Of a stretch of 64,000 nucleotides of DNA, positions 44,303-52,116 are shown piece by piece. This stretch comes from Occultella kanbiaonis (lineage in GTDB: Bacteria > Actinomycetota > Actinomycetes > Actinomycetales > Beutenbergiaceae). Where the stretch lies: contig NZ_CP046175.1 of NCBI RefSeq assembly GCF_009708215.1, forward strand, positions 682,001-746,000, written 5' to 3'. Within the stretch, counting starts at the first letter, position 1; each line of letters starts with the position of its first letter. The notes beneath the pieces are model-generated. The model saw only the letters and a program-made list of their open reading frames with translations. It did no database searches and was not told the origin of the DNA. Position numbers and translations under genes: made by a program.

Positions 44303-45615
44303 GCGTCGCCCCACGACTCCTGCGCCGCGGCGACCACGGCACTCGCTGCCTCGGCGGGCGTCATCCGGGCGAACCGCACCTCGTCGGCGATCGTGGTGAG
44401 CTGGTCGGAGAAGTCCTGGGCGCCGACCGGGGCCGGGATCGGGTCGACCAGGTCCAGCTCGCCCAGGCTCAGGATGTGCTCGTACGCGATCTGCTCGTCG
44501 GCGCTGAGGTCCTGGGCCAGTTCGGTCACCACGTCCTGGCTCGGCGGGATCCCGTTGGTACCGGCCATGGCCTCGTTGGCGGCGACGTCATTGGTCAGGA
44601 AGTCGATCAGGGCCACGGCGTCCTCGGGGACAGCGCTGGCGGCGCTGATCGACCAGAACAGGGCCGGGATCAGTTGCATGCCACGGGCAGTGCCGGTGCT
44701 CTCGCCGGGGAAGTAGCCCATCTCCAGGTCGCCGCCGGAGGCCGTGTTGAAGGAGGCGAACGAGTTCGACGGGATCATCGCGGACGCGGTGAGTCCCTGC
44801 GCGATGGCGGACTGGTCGGCTGCCGCACCGAGGGTGTCGATCGCACCACCGGCCGGGATCGCCCCCATCGCCTCGAACTCGACCCAGAGCTCGTACCACG
44901 GCAGCACGTCCTGCTCGGTGAAACCGACCGCGCCGTCCTCGGTCCACAGGTCCAGGCCCTGCTGACGCAGCCAGGTCCCGAACGTCTGGAGCGCGCCGAT
45001 CGGCAGGTCGCCGCCGTACACGGCGCCGCCGCTGGCCTCGGTCAGCTGCGCGCAGACCCGGCCGTAGTCCTCCCAGTTCCAGCCGGTCAGGTCCGGCGGC
45101 TCGACGCCGAACTCGGTGAACGCCGCCCGGTCGATCACGATGGACGTCGACGTGACACCGCCGGCCACCCCGTAGAGCTTGCCGCCGACCAGGCCCGAGT
45201 TCAGCAGGGACTCCGGAAGCGCGTCGGTGTTCAGCAGGTCGGAGTGCTCGCTGACGTCGAGCAGCACGCCGCGGTCGGCGTACTCGCGCAGCGACTCCCG
45301 TTCCATGCGCATAACGTCCGGTGGGCTGCTCGAGGCGAACCGGACCGCGAGCTTCTGCAGGTACTCCGAGCCCGACTGGTACTCGGTGGAGATGTCCAGG
45401 TCCGGGTGCTGTTCGGCGAACAGCGCCACCGCGGCTCGCATCTGCTCGGCGCGGGTGGCGTCCCCCTTCCAGACGAAGTTGAGTGCTCCGCCGGCCGAGC
45501 TCGCCCCACCGGGGCTGCTCCCGCCGAAGCGGCTGCAGCCGGCCATCCCCACGCCACCGACGGAAACTACGCCCAACCCGAGCAGGGCACGTCGACTCAG
45601 GTGCGTTGTCATCAT
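44299..45615 (-). CDS. ABC sugar-binding lipoprotein
   Basis: This is an exported binding protein of 438 residues. LSRRALLGLGVVSVGGVGMAG leads to the lipobox cysteine near residue 27, and a twin arginine at the front allows Tat export. The binding fold starts GALNFVWKGDATRAEQMRAA and includes PPDVMRMERESLREYADRGV. Length and layout are those of family 1 oligosaccharide-binding proteins. GGAG lies upstream of ATG 45615 (a second ATG follows directly). It is the first gene of the nine-gene operon. Its promoter lies in the gap with the inverted TGTGTTCGAGT elements. Confidence 0.9.
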   Translation of the reverse strand: MMTTHLSRRALLGLGVVSVGGVGMAGCSRFGGSSPGGASSAGGALNFVWKGDATRAEQMRAAVALFAEQHPDLDISTEYQSGSEYLQKLAVRFASSSPPDVMRMERESLREYADRGVLLDVSEHSDLLNTDALPESLLNSGLVGGKLYGVAGGVTSTSIVIDRAAFTEFGVEPPDLTGWNWEDYGRVCAQLTEASGGAVYGGDLPIGALQTFGTWLRQQGLDLWTEDGAVGFTEQDVLPWYELWVEFEAMGAIPAGGAIDTLGAAADQSAIAQGLTASAMIPSNSFASFNTASGGDLEMGYFPGESTGTARGMQLIPALFWSISAASAVPEDAVALIDFLTNDVAANEAMAGTNGIPPSQDVVTELAQDLSADEQIAYEHILSLGELDLVDPIPAPVGAQDFSDQLTTIADEVRFARMTPAEAASAVVAAAQESWGDA

Positions 45616-45630
45616 TGACTCCGTTCGTTA

Positions 45631-45699
45631 TGTGTTCGAGTAGGGTTGACCAAACCGCACAGCCGCCCGTATTGCAATCAACTCGAACACACTCAAACA
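45631..45699. promoter_or_regulatory. Paired inverted operators and promoter
   Basis: TGTGTTCGAGT (45631-45641) and its exact reverse complement ACTCGAACACA (45681-45691) face each other 50 bases apart. A third, imperfect copy ACTCAAACA (45691-45699) follows in direct repeat at a 10-base step. Between them lie TTGACC (45646-45651) and TATTGC (45670-45675), 18 bases apart, a possible promoter for the plus-strand regulator. Binding of the adjacent regulator to both ends, perhaps with looping, would control both directions. Confidence 0.65.
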
Positions 45700-45734
45700 T
45701 CGAACCGGGCCGTGATCCTGGGAAAGGGGTGCCC

Positions 45735-46829
45735 ATGTCGGTCGACGGTCACGGTCAGCTCGCCCGCGAGCGTCAGGAGCGATTCCTGCGCCTCCTCCGC
45801 GCCAAGGGGTCGGTCGCCGTCGGCGCCCTCGCGGCGGAGTTCGACGTCTCCGAGATGACCGTGCGCCGAGACCTCAATGCCCTGGCGGCGCGTGGCCTGG
45901 CGGTCCGGGTGCACGGCGGGGCGACGGTGCCGGATGCCCCGGGCCCGGACGCGGCGGCGAGCCCATCCGATCCACGTGACGCCCACTACCTGACGATCGG
46001 GCTCGTGCTTCCCGGTGCCGAGTACTACTGGTCGCCGGTGATCGCCGGAGCCCGGGCGGCCGCGGCGCGGGCCAACGTACGCCTGATCCTGCGGATCACC
46101 TCCTACGAGGCGCGCGAGGACCGTCACCAGGTGCAGGCGTTGCTCGCCTCCGCACGGGTCGACGGTCTGATCATCGCCCCGAACCTCGACCGCGAGGGCG
46201 GTGGCGACCTGGTCACCTGGCTGGATGCGCTGCCGATCCCGGTGGTGCTCGTCGAGCGCCGCCCACCGGGCGTGCCGGTGCGCCGCCTGGAGTGGGTGGC
46301 GACCGACCATGCCGCCGGTGGGGTGCTGGCCGTTCAGCACCTGCTCGCTCACGGGCACCGCCGGATCGCCGTGTGCACCGGGCCGACCGCCACCACCGAG
46401 GATCTGATCCAGGGCTGGCAGAGCGAGCTTCGCACGCGAGGCCTCGACGCCGCGGAGCAGTTCGCGATGCGCGTCGACCTCACCGAGCGCGGTCGGCAGG
46501 AGGCGGCCGCCGAACTCCTGGACCGCTGCGCCGAGACGGGGACGACGGCCGTGATCGTGCACCCGGACGTCCTCACCATCACCGTGGTGCAGCGGTGCCT
46601 CGACCTCGGCATCTCGATCCCGGAGGACCTGGCGATCGTGAGCTACGACGACGAGGTCGCCGCGCTGATCGATCCGCCGGTGAGCTCGGTGATGCCACTC
46701 AAGCAGGACGTCGGTCGGATGGCGGTGGAACTGATCCACGCCCGGTTGCTCGAGGGCGATCGCCGCCCACCGCACCGGCTCACGGTGATGCCGGTCCTGA
46801 ACGTGCGCGGGTCGAGCTCGCGACGGTGA
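45735..46829 (+). CDS. Hybrid regulator: DeoR-type HTH plus LacI-type sensor
   Basis: This is a regulator of 364 residues. The N-terminal 60 residues are a DeoR winged helix (RQERFLRLLRAKGSVAVGAL, AAEFDVSEMTVRRDLNALAA, then RGLAVRVHGGATVP). After a short linker the protein continues as a LacI/ribose-binding-type effector domain: YLTIGLVLPGAEYYWSPVIA, VDGLIIAPNLDR, HRRIAVCTGPTATTEDLIQG and EDLAIVSYDDEVAALIDPPV. Standard DeoR proteins instead carry an isomerase-like sensor. GGAAAGGGG precedes the ATG. It is divergent from the nine-gene operon and likely acts on the TGTGTTCGAGT sites, sensing a free sugar rather than a sugar phosphate. Confidence 0.9.
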   Translation: MSVDGHGQLARERQERFLRLLRAKGSVAVGALAAEFDVSEMTVRRDLNALAARGLAVRVHGGATVPDAPGPDAAASPSDPRDAHYLTIGLVLPGAEYYWSPVIAGARAAAARANVRLILRITSYEAREDRHQVQALLASARVDGLIIAPNLDREGGGDLVTWLDALPIPVVLVERRPPGVPVRRLEWVATDHAAGGVLAVQHLLAHGHRRIAVCTGPTATTEDLIQGWQSELRTRGLDAAEQFAMRVDLTERGRQEAAAELLDRCAETGTTAVIVHPDVLTITVVQRCLDLGISIPEDLAIVSYDDEVAALIDPPVSSVMPLKQDVGRMAVELIHARLLEGDRRPPHRLTVMPVLNVRGSSSRR

Positions 46830-46864
46830 GGGGGGCCTGAACGCCGGTCGAGCCGCCGTGCTCG

Positions 46865-46925
46865 TTGACAGCGCGAAGTCGGTGCGGCAAGGTTGGCGCA
46901 AGCACAGGCAATTATGAATTTTTAT
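46865..46925 (+). promoter_or_regulatory. Possible promoter and AT-rich leader element
   Basis: TTGACA (46865-46870) is a consensus -35. At 17 bases spacing the -10 position reads CAAGGT, which is weak. Just downstream, ATTATGAATTTTTATG (46911-46926) is a strikingly AT-rich stretch in a 70% G+C background. It is bracketed by GCGCA and TGCGC, as expected of an operator or a region that opens easily. Confidence 0.4.
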
Positions 46926-46961
46926 GCGCGACCGGCGCCGCGTGAAGGAAGGGAGTGGCCG

Positions 46962-48512
46962 ATGCCCGACGGCGTAGTCGGCCAGGGCATGATCGTCGCC
47001 ATCGATCAGGGCACGTCCGCGACGAAGGCGGTGGCGCTCGACGGCGGGGGCCGGGTGGTCGCGTCGGTCACCTCCGCGTTGGGCCAGTCGCACCCGCGGC
47101 CGGGCTGGGTGGAGCAGGACGCCGCCGCGATCCTGACCGGGGTTCGCTCGGCCGTCGCCGAGGTGATGGCCCACGTCGACGCGCCCGTGCTCGGCCTCGG
47201 ACTGAGCAGCCAACGCGAGTCGGCGCTGCTCTGGGACACCCGAACCGGCGAGCCGCTCGGCCCGATGCTCGGGTGGCAGGACCGGCGCACCGCGGCTGCG
47301 GCTGCCGCCCTCACCGGGCCTGCCGAGGAGGAGGTTCGCGAACGAAGCGGGCTACCGATCGACCCGATGTTCTCCGCGCTCAAGCTCGCCTGGCTGCTCG
47401 ACGAGGTGGACCCGGACCGGTCCCGTAGCGCCCGCGGTGAGATCGCCGCCGGCACCGTGGACTCCTGGCTCGTCCATGCCCTCACCGGCGAACACCGGAT
47501 CGAGATCGGCAACGCCAGCCGCACCCAGCTGCTGAACCTGGCCACCGGTGCCTGGGACGAGCGACTGCTGGAGATCTTCGGCGTGCCCGCCGCCGTGCTA
47601 CCGCGCGTGGCCGCCTCCACCGAGCCGACCCGGCCGATCGTCGAGTTCGGCGGTGCCCGGATCCACGCCGTGCTCGGCGACTCCCACTCCGCCCTCTACG
47701 CCCACGGCGTCCGCGAGCCCGGAGCCGTGAAGGTCACCTACGGCACCGGGTCCTCGGTGATGGGCCTGCTGGCCGACGGCGCTCTCGTGGGCGACGCAGG
47801 CGTGACCACCGGCTCGGGCACCGCCGTGGGCGCGGTCTCGACCGCCGGCAACGTGAGCATCCCGGCCGGGCTCGTCGGCACGATCGCCTGGCAGCTGGGC
47901 GACGCCCCGCACCGGCTCGCGTTCGAGGGCAACGTCCTGGCCGCCGGGGCGACCATGGCCTGGCTCTCGCGCCTGCTCGGGCGGTCGGTCGCGGACCTGG
48001 CGGCACTGGCTCGCACCGCCCCGACGGACCACGGGGTGCACCTGGTGCCCGCGTTCGCCGGCCTCGGCGCGCCGTACTGGGATCCGGGGGCCGGCGCGAT
48101 CCTCACCGGGTTCGATCTCGGCACCGACGCCGCCATCCTCGCCCGCGCGGGTGCCGAGTCGATCGCGCAGCAGGTGGAGGACGTGCTCGCCGCGGCGGAC
48201 GCGGCCGGCCCGGTCACCGACGTGCTTGCGGACGGCGGACCCTCCGCGGACGACTGGCTCATGCAGCTCCAGGCCGACGTCAGCGGGCGGCGGGTGCACC
48301 GCGGCGCCCGTGAGTCGCTCTCGGCCTGCGGAGTCGGTCTGCTCGCGGCCGAGGCCCTCGGCCTGACCATCCCGCCGGACGCCCGCGCCACCACCTTCGT
48401 CCCGACCCTCCCGGCCGAACAGGCCGGCCGACGCCGCGAGGCGTGGGAGCGAGCCGTCCGCCTGGCCCGCGCTGCGCCGTCGGGCATCACCGCAGACCCC
48501 ACCACCACCTGA
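46962..48512 (+). CDS. FGGY-family carbohydrate kinase
   Basis: This is an ATP-dependent sugar kinase of 516 residues. The N-terminal ATP-site motif is [16 protein letters not shown], followed by [20 protein letters not shown] and [13 protein letters not shown]. The C-terminal FGGY-type region includes [33 protein letters not shown] and [20 protein letters not shown]. The pattern is closest to glycerol and xylulose kinases. ATG 46962 has GGGAG seven bases upstream; frame-compatible starts further up lack this. The gene is followed after eight bases by a TIM-barrel isomerase. An isomerase-then-kinase route for a pentose or branched sugar is therefore likely, with D-apulose a specific candidate. 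Confidence 0.92.
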   Translation: MPDGVVGQGMIVAIDQGTSATKAVALDGGGRVVASVTSALGQSHPRPGWVEQDAAAILTGVRSAVAEVMAHVDAPVLGLGLSSQRESALLWDTRTGEPLGPMLGWQDRRTAAAAAALTGPAEEEVRERSGLPIDPMFSALKLAWLLDEVDPDRSRSARGEIAAGTVDSWLVHALTGEHRIEIGNASRTQLLNLATGAWDERLLEIFGVPAAVLPRVAASTEPTRPIVEFGGARIHAVLGDSHSALYAHGVREPGAVKVTYGTGSSVMGLLADGALVGDAGVTTGSGTAVGAVSTAGNVSIPAGLVGTIAWQLGDAPHRLAFEGNVLAAGATMAWLSRLLGRSVADLAALARTAPTDHGVHLVPAFAGLGAPYWDPGAGAILTGFDLGTDAAILARAGAESIAQQVEDVLAAADAAGPVTDVLADGGPSADDWLMQLQADVSGRRVHRGARESLSACGVGLLAAEALGLTIPPDARATTFVPTLPAEQAGRRREAWERAVRLARAAPSGITADPTTT

Positions 48513-48520
48513 GGAGACCC

Positions 48521-49501
48521 ATGAGCAACCAACGCTACGGCGCGGGCATCTGGCACTTCGCCACCTACGTGGACCGCTACGCCACCGACGGCTACGGCGA
48601 GCCGCGCACCATCCTGGACGCGATCGAGCTGGCCGGGCGGGTGCGGGACCTGTCCGTGGTGGACCTGAACTACCCGTTCTTCGGCGGCGACTTCAGCAAC
48701 GAGCAGGTGGGCGCGGCACTGACGACGGCCGGGCTGGACGTCATCGGCATCACGCCGGAGATCTATACCCGGGCGTTCGCGAAGGGATCGTTCACGAACC
48801 CGGACCCGGGCGTACGCAGGCTGACCCACGAGCTCGTCACCGAGGCCGCGGGCGTGGTGCGCCACTTCGGTGCCGACTACGTCAAGCTCTGGCCGGGGCA
48901 GGACGGTTGGGACTACCCGTTCCAGGTGGACCACGGGTCGCTGTGGAAGGCCTCGCTCGACGGCGTCGGCGCGCTCGCGAGCGAGAACCCGGACCTGAGG
49001 TTCGTGATCGAGTACAAGCCGCGGGAGCCGCGCGTGCACATGAGCTTCGACTCGGTCTCGCGCACCCTGCTGGGCATCGAGCGGATCGGCCTGCCGAACG
49101 TGGGCATCCTGCTCGACTTCGGCCACGCGCTGTTCGGCGGCGAGTCCCCGGCGGACTCGGCGCAGCTCGCGATCGACTACGGGCGCCTGTTCGGGATGGA
49201 CGTCAACGACAACCTGCGTGGCTGGGACGACGACATGATCGCCGGCACCGTGCACCCGATCGAGCTGTTCGAGTTCTTCTACACGCTGCGCCGCAACAAC
49301 TGGGAGGGCGTGTGGCAGCTCGATCAGTTCCCGTTCCGGGAGGACTCGGTGGCCGCGGCCGATCTGGCCATCGACTTCCTCAAGGCCACCGAGCGTGCGC
49401 TGGACAAGCTGGACGTGGCCGGCGTGGTCGAGGCGCAGTCACGGCACGACTCGGTGACGGCGCTGCGACTCGTGCAGCAGGCCCTCTTCACGTCGTACTG
49501 A
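48521..49501 (+). CDS. Xylose-isomerase-like TIM-barrel sugar isomerase
   Basis: This is a protein of 326 residues of the AP-endonuclease-2/sugar-phosphate isomerase superfamily, which uses a divalent metal to move hydrogens between C1 and C2 or C3. Expected metal ligands are Glu in [11 protein letters not shown], Asp-His in [12 protein letters not shown], Asp in FGMDVNDN and Glu/Asp near [17 protein letters not shown] precedes ATG 48521. The opening [21 protein letters not shown] is typical of sugar isomerases of this group (for example L-rhamnose isomerase-like enzymes). Its position between kinase and SorC regulator indicates a catabolic role upstream of the kinase. Confidence 0.87.
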   Translation: MSNQRYGAGIWHFATYVDRYATDGYGEPRTILDAIELAGRVRDLSVVDLNYPFFGGDFSNEQVGAALTTAGLDVIGITPEIYTRAFAKGSFTNPDPGVRRLTHELVTEAAGVVRHFGADYVKLWPGQDGWDYPFQVDHGSLWKASLDGVGALASENPDLRFVIEYKPREPRVHMSFDSVSRTLLGIERIGLPNVGILLDFGHALFGGESPADSAQLAIDYGRLFGMDVNDNLRGWDDDMIAGTVHPIELFEFFYTLRRNNWEGVWQLDQFPFREDSVAAADLAIDFLKATERALDKLDVAGVVEAQSRHDSVTALRLVQQALFTSY

Positions 49502-49507
49502 GCGCGC

Positions 49508-50512
49508 GTGACCATGGGCAGTAGTGTTCACGTCATGTCTTCCGGACCGGGCGGCGCGGGGCGCGTCTCGAGCGATCGGATGTCGCTGCTCGTCAAGATC
49601 GCTCGGATGTACCACGAGCAGGGGCTGCGTCAGCCGGAGATCGCCGACCGGCTGCACATCTCCCAGTCGCGGGTGTCCCGGTTCCTGAAGGAGGCCGTCT
49701 CGATCGGCATCGTCCGCACCGTGGTGGTGCCGCCGCCGGGGGTGTTCTCCGAGCTGGAGGAGGCCGTCCGCGATCAGTACGGGCTGACCGACGTGGTCGT
49801 GGCCGGGCCGTCCACCGAGGATGACTCCGCGGTGCTCGCGGCGATCGGCGGTGCCGGTGCCGCGTATCTGGAGACCACCCTGATCGGTGCGGAGCGGGTG
49901 GGCATCTCGTCCTGGTCCGCGTCCCTGCTGGCCGTGGTCGAGGCGATGTCCCCGCGCGCGGCCCGGTCCGCAGAGGTGGTCGTGCAGGTGCTCGGCGGTG
50001 TCGGCAACCCGCGCGTGCAGGTGCAGGCGACCCGGCTCACCGACCGGCTCGCGCAGGTCACCGGTGGGACCGGGCTGTACTTCCCGGCACCGGGGGTGGT
50101 GTCCTCCGCGACGGTGCGGGACGCTCTGCTCGCCGACCCCTACATCTCCGACGTCGCCGCCGCGTGGTCCTCGCTGAGCGTGGTCCTGGTGGGCATCGGA
50201 TCGGTGCAGCCGTCGCCGCTGCTGGTCTCCTCGGGAAACGCCCTGCCGGAGGCGGACCTGGAGCTGCTGCGCGGGGCCGGCGCAGTGGGGGACGTCTGCC
50301 TGCGGTTCTTCGACGCCGACGGCGTCCTCGTGGAGACCGACCTGCACGAGCGGATCCTCGGCATCAGCGCCGAAGCCCTGCGCGCCACGCCCCGCAAGAT
50401 CGGTGTGGCGGGCGGGCCGCGCAAGTTCGAGGCGATCCGGGCCGCCGCCCGCGGCGGCTGGATCGACGTGCTGATCACGGACAGTTTCACCGCCCGGCGG
50501 CTGGTGGCCTGA
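49508..50512 (+). CDS. SorC/DeoR-family sugar regulator
   Basis: This is a regulator of 334 residues or fewer. The helix-turn-helix is RQPEIADRLHISQSRVSRFL and is preceded by MSLLVKIARMYHEQGL. The C-terminal SorC sugar-binding domain contains LTDVVVAGPS, SWSASLLAVVEAM, VQVLGGVGNPRVQVQATRLT and VLVGIGSVQPSPLL. Starts at GTG 49508, ATG 49514 and ATG 49535 are all possible; none has a decisive ribosome site. SorC proteins bind phosphorylated sugars, so the kinase product is the likely effector. It follows the isomerase by six bases and is probably cotranscribed. Confidence 0.92.
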   Translation: MTMGSSVHVMSSGPGGAGRVSSDRMSLLVKIARMYHEQGLRQPEIADRLHISQSRVSRFLKEAVSIGIVRTVVVPPPGVFSELEEAVRDQYGLTDVVVAGPSTEDDSAVLAAIGGAGAAYLETTLIGAERVGISSWSASLLAVVEAMSPRAARSAEVVVQVLGGVGNPRVQVQATRLTDRLAQVTGGTGLYFPAPGVVSSATVRDALLADPYISDVAAAWSSLSVVLVGIGSVQPSPLLVSSGNALPEADLELLRGAGAVGDVCLRFFDADGVLVETDLHERILGISAEALRATPRKIGVAGGPRKFEAIRAAARGGWIDVLITDSFTARRLVA

Positions 50513-50531
50513 CGGTCCACGCGCGGGGTCT

Positions 50532-50546
50532 GCTCCGGCGAGGAGC
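50532..50546 (+). terminator. Weak hairpin after SorC gene
   Basis: GCTCC-GGCGA-GGAGC forms a five-pair stem directly after the SorC stop, within a GC-rich flank (GGGG before, CCCC after) that can extend it imperfectly. There is no T tract. A terminator or pause site is possible but not secure. Confidence 0.3.
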
Positions 50547-50679
50547 CCCCGCACACCGCTCGTTCGCGCGCGATCACCACCCCGGCAGTCCCGGGCGTCC
50601 AAAGTGACGTGCAGTTCACCGGTCCCGACGGACCTGGCGCGCAAACCTACCCGGCAATTCACTCTCGAAGGAGTCGCAC

Positions 50680-52026
50680 ATGAAGGTCGAGCAGCCGTGG
50701 CAACACGGGCGGATCGAGCCATCCGCGGACGGTCACTACTTCCAGCACGAGGACGGCGCGCCGTTCTTCTGGCAGGCCGACACGGTCTGGTTGCTCCTGA
50801 CCAGGCTCTCGCTGGACGAGGCCGAGGAGTACTTCGCGGACAGGCATGCGAAGGGGTACAACGTCGCGCAGGTGATGGTGATCCACAGTCCGGCCAGCGC
50901 CACGCTGGAGGGCCGCCTGCCCTTCATCGACGAGGACGTCACCCGGCCTGACACCCGCCCGGCGGATCCGCGGGCGGGGTTGCCGGGGCCGTCGTTCTGG
51001 GACCATCTCGACGACGTGCTCAAGCTGGCCGCCCGGTGGGGGATCTACCTGGCCCTCGTTCCGATCTGGGGCAGCAACGTCGAGCACGGTGACCACTCCG
51101 ACGAGTCCGTGGCCACCTACGGCACGTGGCTCGCGCGCCGGTACCGCCACCATCCGAACATCGTCTGGCTCAACGGCGGGGACCTGCGCGGGACCACCCG
51201 GATGCCCGCCTGGCGGAGCCTCGGCGAGGCCCTGCGCAAGAACGACCCGACCAGCCCGATCACGTTCCATCCGTTCGGCCGGTGCCAGTCCTCGACGTGG
51301 TTCCACACCGAGAACTGGCTGGACTTCAACATGTTCCAGTCCGGCCATCGCGACTACGAACAGGTCTGGAACGACGACGCGGCGACCTGGAAGGGTCCGG
51401 ACAACTGGCGCTACGTGGAACAGGACTACCAGCGCTACCCGGCCAGGCCAACGGTGGACGGCGAACCCTGCTACGAGGAGATCCCGCGCGGGCTGCACGA
51501 CCCCGTCCACGGCTACTGGGGGCATGACGACTCGCGGCGGTTCGCGTACTGGGCCGTGTTCGCGGGGGCGGCCGGTCACACCTACGGCCACAACGCCGTC
51601 ATCCAGGTCCACAAGCCGGAGTACCCGCCGGCGTACGGCGTCACGATGGACTGGCGGGACGGGCTGGCGGCCCCGGGCTCGCGGGACCTGCAGCACCTGA
51701 GGGACCTGGTCCTGTCCTATCCCTACTTCGAGCGGATTCCCGACCAGACCGTCATCGTGGGTGATCCCGGCACGCGGGAGGATCGACTCGTCGTGACCCG
51801 CGGCGCCCGGTTCCTGCTCGCGTACCGGTTCACCGGCCGGCCGTTCGAGCTTCGCGGTGAGGTCCTACCCGGTGCCGAGGTGCGGATGCGGTGGATGGAT
51901 CCGATCACCGGTGCGTTCGTGGGCGAGACGGTGCTTGCGAACGAGGGCAACCTCCGCTTCACGCCGCCCGTCGGTGCGAACGGGAACACGGACATGGTGC
52001 TCGTCCTGGATGTTCCCGGGTCCTGA
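50680..52026 (+). CDS. GH140-like (apiosidase-type) glycosidase
   Basis: This is a protein of 448 residues with two domains. The TIM barrel is of the DUF4038 type (FFWQADTVWLLLTRLSLDEA, RHAKGYNVAQVMVIH, and IVWLNGGDLRGTTRMPAWR, whose Asp is at a likely catalytic position). The C-terminal small beta domain is of the kind that usually follows it (APGSRDLQHLRDLVLSYPYF, IPDQTVIVGDPG, RMRWMDPITGAFVGE). This pairing is the GH140 layout, whose characterised member cleaves apiose from rhamnogalacturonan II. GAAGGAG precedes the ATG. No signal peptide is visible. The family also contains members of unknown specificity, so apiosidase is a hypothesis strengthened by the kinase/isomerase/transketolase genes nearby. 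Confidence 0.8.
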   Translation: MKVEQPWQHGRIEPSADGHYFQHEDGAPFFWQADTVWLLLTRLSLDEAEEYFADRHAKGYNVAQVMVIHSPASATLEGRLPFIDEDVTRPDTRPADPRAGLPGPSFWDHLDDVLKLAARWGIYLALVPIWGSNVEHGDHSDESVATYGTWLARRYRHHPNIVWLNGGDLRGTTRMPAWRSLGEALRKNDPTSPITFHPFGRCQSSTWFHTENWLDFNMFQSGHRDYEQVWNDDAATWKGPDNWRYVEQDYQRYPARPTVDGEPCYEEIPRGLHDPVHGYWGHDDSRRFAYWAVFAGAAGHTYGHNAVIQVHKPEYPPAYGVTMDWRDGLAAPGSRDLQHLRDLVLSYPYFERIPDQTVIVGDPGTREDRLVVTRGARFLLAYRFTGRPFELRGEVLPGAEVRMRWMDPITGAFVGETVLANEGNLRFTPPVGANGNTDMVLVLDVPGS

Positions 52027-52066
52027 CCTGCTTGCGTTGTCCGAGTTCTCCTGACTACGGTCGGAG

Positions 52067-52074
52067 AAACGTTT
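52067..52074. promoter_or_regulatory. AAACGTTT operator core before GH42
   Basis: GAGAAACGTTTTAC contains the palindromic core AAACGTTT, the common centre of LacI-family operators. The same core stands at 57350-57357 between the six-hairpin glycosidase and a LacI gene, which makes that regulator the likely binder here, 43 bases upstream of the GH42 start. Confidence 0.5.
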
Positions 52075-52116
52075 TACCGTCACGAGACGGCACCTACGGA
52101 AGGGGATGGTCGGTCG

